Assembly: GCA_027485535.1 (NCBI GenBank)
Contig: JAIXQV010000167.1
Span: forward strand, 1 to 5,433
DNA length: 5,433 bases
Direction: 5' to 3'
Source of the DNA: Oxalobacteraceae bacterium
GTDB lineage: Bacteria > Pseudomonadota > Gammaproteobacteria > Burkholderiales > Burkholderiaceae_D
Shown here: positions 1 to 5,355 of the stretch, one piece after another
How positions within the stretch are numbered: the first letter of the stretch is position 1
How the letters are laid out: the number at the start of each line of letters is the position of its first letter
Program-made: the position numbers and the translations under genes
Notes under the pieces: generated by a model
What the model was told of the DNA's origin: nothing
Database searches by the model: none
The model's input: only the letters and a program-made list of their open reading frames with translations

Positions 1-665
1 AGCATGGTATTCGTATCGACGGGACAGTCGCGCATACAGTCCTTGCCGCTGACATCCGGCTTGCCTCGCACATCCAGCATGCCATGCGCCATCGTATTAC
101 CGTCGCGGTTCGGCATGCGGCGCTGCACCTCGGCGATATTCTTTTCGCTCAGTATGTAGTCGGCAGGCACCAGATCTGCCAGGTTCAGCATGAACGCGGT
201 CACTGCGTATACCTCATCGACTTTCAGGCTCTTCGGTGCGTCAAATGGCATTGCGCGACGAATATAGTCAAACAGCGTTGATACCGTTGCCAGCTTCATC
301 ATCGTGGTCTTCGAATTTTCGCTGACCGCGGCCAATCCAGCGACGCGACCACGCTCAATATCTGCACGCGTGGTGCCACCGACCAATGGCGGAAACACGC
401 TCGGTGATTCAGCGAACTCGCCATGACAACTAGCGCAACGTGCTACCCAGATTTTTTCACCTTGGGCGACACTACCCGAACCGCGCGGCAACCCTTGAAA
501 ATCGGGTCGCACATCAATATCCCACGCCGCAATCTCACCCGGTGTGGCCGCACGACCAATGCGCGCAAATTTCTCTGCATGCGCACTACCCACACAGGCT
601 AGCAATGCCAACGTGGACACAAGCAACGCACGCATGAGGCTTGCAACGCTACGAGATTTGAACAT
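1..665 (-). CDS. soxD: SoxD, c-type cytochrome subunit of sulfane dehydrogenase SoxCD (3' end cut by window)
   Basis: This is the electron-accepting cytochrome subunit of the periplasmic SoxCD complex, which oxidises SoxYZ-bound sulfane sulfur. I translated it by hand because the frame runs off the left edge without a stop; 221 residues are visible. It starts with a Sec signal peptide (about 1-30, ending AHA before EKF). A region typical of SoxD follows (AAWDIDVRPDFQGLP, 46-60), then heme motif CASCH at 77-81. The probable distal heme ligand is M139 in RRAMPFDAP, followed by DEVYAVTAFMLNL (150-162). A Cys pair, C210 and C214, lies near the window edge. Family members are usually 330-400 residues with a second CXXCH, so that half should lie outside the window. 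I chose ATG 665 over the in-frame ATG at 635: 665 has a strong ribosome binding site and gives a better signal peptide, and 635 has none. The start overlaps the soxC end by 17 bases, suggesting translational coupling. Confidence 0.9.
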   Translation of the reverse strand, partial: MFKSRSVASLMRALLVSTLALLACVGSAHAEKFARIGRAATPGEIAAWDIDVRPDFQGLPRGSGSVAQGEKIWVARCASCHGEFAESPSVFPPLVGGTTRADIERGRVAGLAAVSENSKTTMMKLATVSTLFDYIRRAMPFDAPKSLKVDEVYAVTAFMLNLADLVPADYILSEKNIAEVQRRMPNRDGNTMAHGMLDVRGKPDVSGKDCMRDCPVDTNTM

Positions 666-2007
666 TCATCACCTCACCGGCTGCTGACACTTGCCAGGAC
701 TGTATTGCGTTGTTGTGATACACCGAGCGCTTGCCGCGTACTGCACGCAACTCGGCAATCTTCGGCTGCACATACCCGGTTTCATCGACTGCACGAGACT
801 GCAGGATATAAGGCTTGCCATCCCATGCCCAATCAAGATTGAATCGGGTCAGGCACTTGGGCAGGATCGGCGACTCTAGTCGTGCGGTTGTCCAGTTGCG
901 ACCACCATCGACCGAGACATCGACGCGAGCGATCTTGCCGCGCCCGGACCACGCCAACCCCGTGATACTGTAAAAACCCTGATCCAGCAAACGCTGCCCA
1001 CCAGAGGGCGAAGTAATCACCGATTTACACTCTTGAATCACGGTGTACTGGCGCTGCAAACCATCTGGCATCAGATCAAGGTATTGGGTTGACTCTTCAC
1101 GCGTGGCATACGGCGCATCGCCTACTTCAAGCCGACGCAGCCATTTCACCCAGCACACGCCTTGCAAGCCCGGCACCACCAAACGCAGCGGGTAACCATT
1201 TTCCGGGCGGAGCATCTCACCGTTCATACCCCATGCCACGATCGCATCATCCAGCGCACGGTCGATCGGTATGCTGCGGGTCAAGCTAGCGCCATCACTG
1301 CCCTCGGCCAGTAGCCATTTCGCCTTTTGTTTATCGATACCGCAGTCTTCCAGTAGCAGGGAGAGTGGTACGCCAGTAAACTCGCAACACGACAGCATGC
1401 CGTGGGTGTACTGCACGGTGGGCACCGCCGGACCACCCCAATCCATCGCACTGTTCGCGCCACATTCAATGAAATGCATGCGCGATACCGACGGCAACCG
1501 CATCAACTCGGCCATGGTGTACACCTTGGCGGTCGACACCATGCCATTAATCATCAAGCGATGCTCACGCGGATCGATGTCATGCCAACCCGCGTGATGG
1601 CGCTCGAAATGCAAACCGCTGGGCGTGATAATGCCAAACAGCCCTTGCAGCGGTGTGAATGAAATACTGCTCTCGCGCTTGCGTGTCAGCCCGGGCGACT
1701 CGCGGCGCTGCAAGTTCGCCTCATGCTTCGATGGAGAGCCGTAGGGCGTGAAAGCAACTGGTTGACCCAAGCGGGTCGAATGGGCAGAAGGCTGCAGAAT
1801 CGCCGAATCACCCTCCGGCGCAGTATGGTCACTGGCGGCGAATGCACTACCAGCGGCCAGCGTCGCACTGGCGGCGGCGAAGCTCTTACGCAAAAAGTCG
1901 CGGCGCGATGCGTCGAGACCTTGGGCGCTGATCTCCTCCAGTACGGCATCAGGGATGAAATTTTCTGGCGCCGGCAGCAATCGGCCAACGCTACGTCGCA
2001 CGCTCAT
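649..2007 (-). CDS. soxC: SoxC, molybdopterin subunit of sulfane dehydrogenase SoxCD
   Basis: SoxC is a sulfite oxidase family enzyme that, with SoxD, oxidises the sulfane sulfur of SoxY-bound intermediates in the periplasm. Numbering is from ATG 2007 (452 residues, normal for SoxC). A twin-arginine signal (SRRDFLRKS from about 34, then an Ala-rich stretch to about 58) follows an N-region of about 33 residues. The oxidoreductase molybdopterin domain spans about 119-295, with the predicted Mo-ligating C182 in HFIECGANS and the family block ENGYPLRLVVPG (269-280) leading into VKWLRRLEV (287-295). The C-terminal Mo-cofactor dimerisation domain follows (about 320-440; VDVSVDGGRNW at 362-372). EESTQYLDLMPDG (304-316) and KSVITSP (328-334) fit SoxC rather than plant or animal sulfite oxidase. 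A TTG at 2010 directly precedes the ATG and could also start it. No clear Shine-Dalgarno is seen; the upstream gene stops 7 bases before the ATG, so reinitiation is likely. Six further Cys are present (207, 208, 222, 285, 327, 385). Confidence 0.93.
   Translation of the reverse strand: MSVRRSVGRLLPAPENFIPDAVLEEISAQGLDASRRDFLRKSFAAASATLAAGSAFAASDHTAPEGDSAILQPSAHSTRLGQPVAFTPYGSPSKHEANLQRRESPGLTRKRESSISFTPLQGLFGIITPSGLHFERHHAGWHDIDPREHRLMINGMVSTAKVYTMAELMRLPSVSRMHFIECGANSAMDWGGPAVPTVQYTHGMLSCCEFTGVPLSLLLEDCGIDKQKAKWLLAEGSDGASLTRSIPIDRALDDAIVAWGMNGEMLRPENGYPLRLVVPGLQGVCWVKWLRRLEVGDAPYATREESTQYLDLMPDGLQRQYTVIQECKSVITSPSGGQRLLDQGFYSITGLAWSGRGKIARVDVSVDGGRNWTTARLESPILPKCLTRFNLDWAWDGKPYILQSRAVDETGYVQPKIAELRAVRGKRSVYHNNAIQSWQVSAAGEVMNVQIS
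668..675 (-). promoter_or_regulatory. Ribosome binding site that fixes the soxD start
   Basis: On the minus strand this reads GAGGTGAT, an eight-base match to the usual anti-Shine-Dalgarno sequence at the 3' end of 16S rRNA. Its GAGG core lies 6 bases before ATG 665. It sits inside the last codons of soxC, so soxD is probably translated by ribosomes coming off soxC or loading at this site. It is the main reason to prefer the start at 665 over the one at 635. Confidence 0.7.
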
Positions 2008-2014
2008 CAATGGC

Positions 2015-2401
2015 TTACTTGCACATGCTTGTCAGCAGCGCCTCATCGACGCTACCCGCCTCTGGCTTCACCCATGGCCATGGCCCGTGGGTCCAGTAAA
2101 CCGTTAGCCCGCCGCCCATACCGTCCTTGTGAAACACGCGCAACCACTCGCGCAGTACCCGCTTGCTGCAGTCGTACTCATAGTTCAGCTTCATCGAACG
2201 AAACGGCTTACCTTCATAATCCTGATCGGCAGCGTAATCCACGATGTGCCACAGCTTGAAGGTGTCCGGCCCGGTGCGCTCGGGATTACCTGCGCTTTTA
2301 TACAGCACAGGATCGGGAGAGCCGGAGCCCATGCGCTCCCAGTCCGCGTGCGCCGCGACGGAAAAGCCCAATAAGGTCATCAGCAGCAGAATGGATTTCA
2401 T
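2015..2401 (-). CDS. Small secreted Adhesin_E-like protein, function unknown
   Basis: This 128-residue protein has a clear Sec signal peptide (1-19, core ILLLMTLLGF, ending AHA before DW). The mature part resembles the surface-adhesin protein E family as I remember its pattern: an early beta segment, LWHIVDY (50-56), RSMKLNYEYDCSKR (68-81), a glycine-rich GMGGG (94-98), a P-W-V-P stretch (108-113), and a last Cys two residues from the end. C78 and C127 are the only Cys and probably form a disulfide. The family is named from Haemophilus protein E, but most proteobacterial members have no known function. Here the gene leads the soxCD unit: its stop is 7 bases before soxC, and it lies directly downstream of the divergent promoter region. 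GGAG stands 8 bases before its ATG. The placement suggests a role in, or at least expression with, thiosulfate oxidation; that is inference. Family assignment is moderately sure. Confidence 0.85.
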   Translation of the reverse strand: MKSILLLMTLLGFSVAAHADWERMGSGSPDPVLYKSAGNPERTGPDTFKLWHIVDYAADQDYEGKPFRSMKLNYEYDCSKRVLREWLRVFHKDGMGGGLTVYWTHGPWPWVKPEAGSVDEALLTSMCK

Positions 2402-2470
2402 ACAAGAGACTCCGAAAAACGCTGCGCCCGGCTCAACCCAGTGGTGATCAACGAAATCAGCGTGGTGAAA

Positions 2471-2479
2471 AGTATATCA
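2471..2479 (-). promoter_or_regulatory. Extended -10 element for the leftward soxCD unit
   Basis: On the minus strand this reads TGATATACT: an extended -10 TG, one base, then TATACT (5 of 6 to TATAAT). The region where a -35 should lie (around TTCTAC with a 17-base spacer) matches poorly, as is usual for extended -10 promoters. It would start transcription roughly 60 bases before the Adhesin_E-like ATG. This is a prediction by eye. Confidence 0.4.
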
Positions 2480-2484
2480 GCGGA

Positions 2485-2500
2485 AATTTACTAGTAGAAT
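2485..2500. promoter_or_regulatory. Imperfect palindrome, possible operator
   Basis: The core TACTAGTA (2489-2496) is a perfect 8-base palindrome, and the 16-base stretch around it keeps 6 of 8 pairs. It lies just upstream of the leftward -10 and includes a weak rightward -10-like TAGAAT (2495-2500). A dimeric repressor here could control both units; ArsR-type SoxR is the known sox repressor in alphaproteobacteria. I cannot match it to a known operator, and short palindromes also occur by chance. Confidence 0.25.
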
Positions 2501-2572
2501 CGGCCGCGAGCGGCAGGCCTGAACGATCAACTTCCCCGCGCGAAGCGCCGCTCACCCTGCCGGAGATCACCG

Positions 2573-2905
2573 ATGCGAACCTACCCCATCCTGCTGACGC
2601 TATTTGCGCTGCACATTGCCTTACCCATCTCGTCAGCCCATGCTGCCGGCGACATCGAAGCAAAGCAACTGTACGTGCAAAGTCTGGCTGCCACCTGCGC
2701 TAACTGTCACGGTACTGAGGGTCACGCAATCAGCGGTGCGACCGTGCCGGGCCTTGCCGGTCGTAGCGCCGATGAGCTGGTCGCGCAGATGAAAGCCTTC
2801 CGCAGCGGCGAGCGTAAGGCCACCATCATGCACCAAATCGCCAAAGGCTTTAGTGAGGCACAAACCCAATTGCTGGCGGAGTATTTCGCTGCACAAAAAC
2901 GCTGA
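2573..2905 (+). CDS. fccA: FccA-like monoheme cytochrome c of sulfide dehydrogenase
   Basis: This 110-residue protein is a periplasmic class I cytochrome c that takes electrons from the FAD subunit encoded next door. It has a Sec signal peptide (about 1-24, ending AHA) and one heme motif, CANCH, at 42-46 followed by GTEGH. VPGLAGRSADELVAQMKAF (58-76) is the usual cytochrome c553-type middle. M86 in TIMHQIAKGFS is the likely distal heme ligand, followed by a C-terminal helix (SEAQTQLLAEYFAAQKR). The single-heme size resembles the Chlorobium type of flavocytochrome c cytochrome; the Allochromatium FccA and Paracoccus SoxE proteins have two hemes. A good ribosome binding site (GGAG, 2562-2565) stands 7 bases before the ATG. 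The gene ends 11 bases before fccB, a typical fccAB operon. Without fccB beside it, this could only have been called a cytochrome c. Confidence 0.88.
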   Translation: MRTYPILLTLFALHIALPISSAHAAGDIEAKQLYVQSLAATCANCHGTEGHAISGATVPGLAGRSADELVAQMKAFRSGERKATIMHQIAKGFSEAQTQLLAEYFAAQKR

Positions 2906-2916
2906 AGGAGCACACG

Positions 2917-4185
2917 ATGGATCGTCGATCATTCATCCAAGCCGGTGCTGCATTAGCGCTCGGCGTTAGCAGCCTCCCTGCGCAGGCAATGCGTGGCGCA
3001 AAAGTCGTTGTCATTGGGGGTGGCTACGGTGGCGCCACTGCGGCCAAGTACATTCGCCTGTTATCGAAGCAGCGTATCGAGGTGACACTGGTCGAGCCAG
3101 AGCAAAATTTCATCTCATGCCCACTGTCGAATTTAGTGATTGGTGGTAGCCGCTCGCTGGCTGACTTGAGCCGACCCTACAGCACCCTCACCAAGCAACA
3201 TGGCATTACGCATGCGCGCGATATGGCAGTGGCGGTGGACCCGGTTGCGCGCACCGTCAAGCTGGCCGGCGGCAGTGTTCTCAGCTATGACAAATTGGTG
3301 ATGTCGCCCGGTATTGACCTTAACTACGGCAGTATCGACGGCTTACCTGAGGCACAGCGTCAGGGCAAAATTCTGCAGGCATGGAAAGCAGGTCCTGAAA
3401 CCACGGCATTACGCAAGCAACTCGAAGCCATGCCCGATGGCGGTGTATACGCGCTCACCATTCCGGAAGCGCCATTCCGCTGCCCACCTGGCCCCTATGA
3501 GCGCGCATGTCAGGTTGCTTTCTACTTCCAACGTCACAAGCCAAAGAGCAAGGTGTTAGTGCTCGACGCTAACCAAGATATTGTCTCCAAGCCGGCGTTA
3601 TTCAAAAAAGCCTGGAACGAGCGCTACCCGGGCATCGTCGAGTACCAGAACCAGCACAAGGTGACCGCCGTCTCAGCATCGGACGGCTTGATCAAGTTTG
3701 ATGTGCATGCTGATGTGAAGGCCGATGTGATCAATGCCTTGCCCGCCATGCGCGCCAACAAGATCGCCACGCAAACCGGACTGGCCAACATGGCCGATGG
3801 TCGTTGGTGCGGCGTGAACTATCAAACCTTTGAGTCCAGCGCTGCCAATGATATTTTTGTGATTGGCGATGCGATACAAGTCGCGCAATTGATGCCCAAA
3901 AGTGGTCACATGGCCAACAACCATGCCAAGGTAGCAGCGGCAGCCATCGTCGCACAATTGAGCGGGATCGAACCCAACCCTCAACCAATGCTCACAAACA
4001 CCTGTTACAGTTTCATCGACGATCGCAACGTTGTACACGTCGCGAGTGTGCATGAGTATCTGGCGACAGAGCGTACCTTCAAGGTTGTTCAAGGAGCAGG
4101 TGGCTTGAGCGCTGAGCCTACTGAACTTGAAGGCAGCTACGCCAATAACTGGGCTCGCACCATTTGGGCCGATATGCTCGAGTAA
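2917..4185 (+). CDS. fccB: FccB, FAD subunit of flavocytochrome c sulfide dehydrogenase
   Basis: FccB oxidises sulfide in the periplasm to sulfane sulfur or polysulfide and passes electrons through FAD to the heme of FccA. The 422-residue length is normal. The N-terminus is a twin-arginine signal (DRRSFIQAG, 2-10) ending near AQA at 22-24. The FAD-binding glycine motif follows (VVIGGGYGGATAAKYIR, 31-47). C68 in FISCPLSNLVIGG fits the Cys that holds the flavin covalently in Allochromatium (C42 of the mature protein). C189 in FRCPPGPYERAC and C363 in NTCYSF fit its redox-active disulfide (C161 and C337), with the same offset of 26-28. NDIFVIGDA (311-319) is the second FAD contact. All key residues are present, so the enzyme should be active. 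AAGGAG (2905-2910) overlaps the fccA stop and lies 6 bases before the ATG. The protein is also called SoxF when part of a sox cluster. Confidence 0.95.
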   Translation: MDRRSFIQAGAALALGVSSLPAQAMRGAKVVVIGGGYGGATAAKYIRLLSKQRIEVTLVEPEQNFISCPLSNLVIGGSRSLADLSRPYSTLTKQHGITHARDMAVAVDPVARTVKLAGGSVLSYDKLVMSPGIDLNYGSIDGLPEAQRQGKILQAWKAGPETTALRKQLEAMPDGGVYALTIPEAPFRCPPGPYERACQVAFYFQRHKPKSKVLVLDANQDIVSKPALFKKAWNERYPGIVEYQNQHKVTAVSASDGLIKFDVHADVKADVINALPAMRANKIATQTGLANMADGRWCGVNYQTFESSAANDIFVIGDAIQVAQLMPKSGHMANNHAKVAAAAIVAQLSGIEPNPQPMLTNTCYSFIDDRNVVHVASVHEYLATERTFKVVQGAGGLSAEPTELEGSYANNWARTIWADMLE

Positions 4186-4202
4186 TACAAAGGGAGATGC
4201 TA

Positions 4203-4259
4203 ATGACTGACTTGCTGTGGCCGTGCTCATCCCTCGTTCTCACCACACCACGCAACTAA
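4203..4259 (+). CDS. Possible 18-codon mini-ORF with strong ribosome binding site
   Basis: In the 89-base gap after fccB, AAAGGGAG (4189-4196) stands 6 bases before an ATG that opens an 18-codon frame (MTDLLWPCSS...TPRN) ending in TAA. An in-frame ATG at 4197 is too close to the ribosome binding site. The peptide has one Cys and no recognisable domain. The downstream gene, 15 bases on, lacks a ribosome binding site of its own, so this frame could act by coupling its translation. It may equally be a remnant of a lost gene start, or chance. Confidence 0.25.
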   Translation: MTDLLWPCSSLVLTTPRN

Positions 4260-4274
4260 GTATTAGCCTCTACT

Positions 4275-4907
4275 ATGAACGAGCCCGTGATCGATTGGTA
4301 CTTCGACTTCATCTCCCCCTTTGCTTACTTGCAGTGGCATCGACTACGCCGCGAGGCACCTCAGCTAGCGCTCAATCCTAAGCCCGTGCTGTTCGCTGGG
4401 CTATTGAGTCATTGGGATAACAAAGGCCCTGTAGAAATTGCGCCAAAGCGAAGCTGGACCTATGCGCATTGTTTGTGGCTCGCGCAGCGGCACGAAATCC
4501 CCATGCAGCTACCAGCGGCGCATCCGTTCAACCCGCTGCCCCTACTGCGGCTCTCGCTGGCACTGGGCGCTACTGAAGACGTGGTTGATCGCTTGTTCGG
4601 CTTTGTGTGGCGTGAAGGACGGCTGCCGTCGGATGAAAGTGCCTGGCAGGATCTGCTCGACGAATTACTGGTAACGCCTGCGGACATCAACAACGACGCT
4701 GTCAAACTGGCGCTACACCAAAACTGCGAGCAAGCGATCGAAGCTGGCGTATTTGGTGTACCAACTGCTGTTGTCGATGGCGAGCTGTTCTGGGGGCTTG
4801 ATGCCACCGATATGCTGCTTGGCTATGTTGCCGGAGATGCCTTTTTCCGTTCCGAGGCCTACGCACTGGCGCACAACTTGCCCGCCGCCGTGCATCGTAA
4901 AAAGTAA
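4275..4907 (+). CDS. 2-hydroxychromene-2-carboxylate isomerase / kappa GST-like DsbA-fold protein
   Basis: This 210-residue cytoplasmic protein (no signal peptide) belongs to the DsbA-fold family that includes NahD and kappa-class glutathione transferases, usually about 200 residues. FDFISPFAYL (10-19) carries S14, the position that contacts the glutathione thiol in NahD. There is no CXXC. The middle helical region has AHPFNPLPLLRLSLAL (82-97). The C-terminal thioredoxin half has FGVPTAVVDGELFWGLD (160-176), with cis-Pro P163. Cys are only C66 and C151. NahD acts in naphthalene breakdown, but no aromatic-degradation gene is visible here. Its place behind fccAB with no terminator between suggests cotranscription and perhaps a glutathione-linked role in sulfur handling, such as glutathione persulfide; that is inference. 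The start has no evident Shine-Dalgarno; ATG 4275 fits because the motif begins about 10 residues in. Family is sure, substrate unknown. Confidence 0.88.
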   Translation: MNEPVIDWYFDFISPFAYLQWHRLRREAPQLALNPKPVLFAGLLSHWDNKGPVEIAPKRSWTYAHCLWLAQRHEIPMQLPAAHPFNPLPLLRLSLALGATEDVVDRLFGFVWREGRLPSDESAWQDLLDELLVTPADINNDAVKLALHQNCEQAIEAGVFGVPTAVVDGELFWGLDATDMLLGYVAGDAFFRSEAYALAHNLPAAVHRKK

Positions 4908-4946
4908 GCTGAAATTCTCAGGGTCGCATGACGGTACGTCCGTTAC

Positions 4947-4970
4947 GGCGCCCTGCGAAGGCGCCTTGTT
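4947..4970 (+). terminator. Probable rho-independent terminator after the isomerase gene
   Basis: A perfect six-pair GC stem (GGCGCC at 4947-4952 and again at 4960-4965) encloses a 7-base loop and is followed by TTGTT. It stands 39 bases after the isomerase stop, a sensible end for the fccAB-isomerase transcript. The T-tract is short and interrupted, so efficiency may be modest. Confidence 0.5.
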
Positions 4971-5069
4971 CCGCCACGCTATTTAGACGCTTGGCTGAAT
5001 AGCAAACGCTCATATTGTCCTGCGCCGATCAAACGCGCTTGGTGAAGGTCTGAATTCCCCCTTATTTCA

Positions 5070-5086
5070 CTTAGGTATTACCTCAG
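5070..5086. promoter_or_regulatory. Inverted repeat upstream of the lipoprotein gene
   Basis: AGGTA-T-TACCT (5073-5083) is a perfect 11-base inverted repeat, and CT/AG outside one mismatch extends it to 17 bases. It lies just upstream of the candidate promoter of the lipoprotein gene, a position suited to an activator or repressor site. No regulator is encoded in the window, and I do not recognise the site. Confidence 0.3.
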
Positions 5087-5088
5087 CC

Positions 5089-5117
5089 ACGACTAGCCTC
5101 GAAAAATTCCCTATAAA
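5089..5117 (+). promoter_or_regulatory. Candidate promoter of the small lipoprotein gene
   Basis: TATAAA (5112-5117) is a good -10 in an AT-rich stretch, and ACGACT (5089-5094), at 17 bases spacing, keeps the GAC of a TTGACA -35. It would give a leader of about 40 bases. Together with the terminator at 4947-4970 it suggests that the lipoprotein is a separate transcription unit. The rest of the gap from 4971 to 5069 shows nothing I can name. Confidence 0.4.
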
Positions 5118-5163
5118 ATCAGCTACTGAATTTGTGCAAACCGCTGCCATAAGGTATCGGCGA

Positions 5164-5355
5164 ATGATAATGACTCCCCGCTTTTTGTTCCGCGTCCTGC
5201 TGCTCGCCGTCGCACTGCCGACGATGCTGATCGCTTGCGACAATAGCCCAAAAACCTATGACGCCTGCATGTTGAAGGCCTCGCGGGAAGCCAAAAATGA
5301 TCGACAATTCCGCTCCATGGCCGAAGCCTGCCGTGATCGTTTCCCGGATCGCTAA
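5164..5355 (+). CDS. Small lipoprotein of unknown function
   Basis: From ATG 5164 this encodes 63 residues. A basic start (PRFLFR) and a hydrophobic core (VLLLAVALPTMLIA) lead to the lipobox LIAC, with C25 as the lipidated Cys. The residue after it is Asp, which in enterobacteria keeps a lipoprotein in the inner membrane. The mature part is only about 39 residues, charged and probably helical, with C38 (YDACMLKAS) and C59 (AEACRDRFP) spaced to form a disulfide. The pattern of a Cys-Met/Leu-x-x-A stretch and a late A-C-x-x-x-F-P resembles small proteobacterial proteins of unknown role, from memory only. I chose 5164 because AAGG (5151-5154) lies 9 bases upstream; ATG 5134 would add ten residues including three Arg before the signal, and ATG 5170 is also possible. 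No link to sulfur oxidation is shown. Confidence 0.7.
   Translation: MIMTPRFLFRVLLLAVALPTMLIACDNSPKTYDACMLKASREAKNDRQFRSMAEACRDRFPDR

Larger units (their letters stand above)
2402..2572. promoter_or_regulatory. Divergent intergenic region between the soxCD unit and fccAB
   Basis: This 171-base gap separates two oppositely transcribed sulfur-oxidation units and must carry both promoters. Near its left end is GGAG on the minus strand (2410-2413) for the Adhesin_E-like gene; near its right end is GGAG on the plus strand (2562-2565), 7 bases before the fccA ATG. The AT-rich core (about 2469-2500) holds the candidate -10 elements and a palindrome. To its right are two short GC hairpins in the fccA leader: GCCG-CGAG-CGGC at 2503-2514 and GCGC-GAA-GCGC at 2538-2548. 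They are too small to call an attenuator. I found no convincing -35 in either direction, so an activator may be needed. Confidence 0.6.

Noticed and set aside
84..637. Two 65-codon plus-strand frames at the left edge
   Set aside because: They lie opposite soxD, which continues without a stop through the same bases and carries a heme motif. They are shadows.
1723..2259. Plus-strand open frame of 178 codons opposite soxC and the Adhesin_E-like gene
   Set aside because: It spans two well-supported minus-strand genes and their junction, has no ribosome binding site or domain, and its sequence is rich in Arg, Ser and Thr as expected of a GC-rich antisense frame.
2503..2548. Two small GC hairpins in the fccA leader, considered as an attenuator or riboswitch
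   Set aside because: Four-pair stems with tiny loops, no U-run, no leader peptide and no known riboswitch core.
3673..4230. Minus-strand open frame of 185 codons opposite fccB
   Set aside because: FccB is clearly coding on the plus strand through this whole stretch with all key residues. The antisense frame has no signal or recognisable motif.
4908..5163. Search for a tRNA or small RNA in the gap after the isomerase gene
   Set aside because: No cloverleaf or T-loop consensus was found. Only the terminator-like hairpin, one inverted repeat and a candidate promoter stand out.
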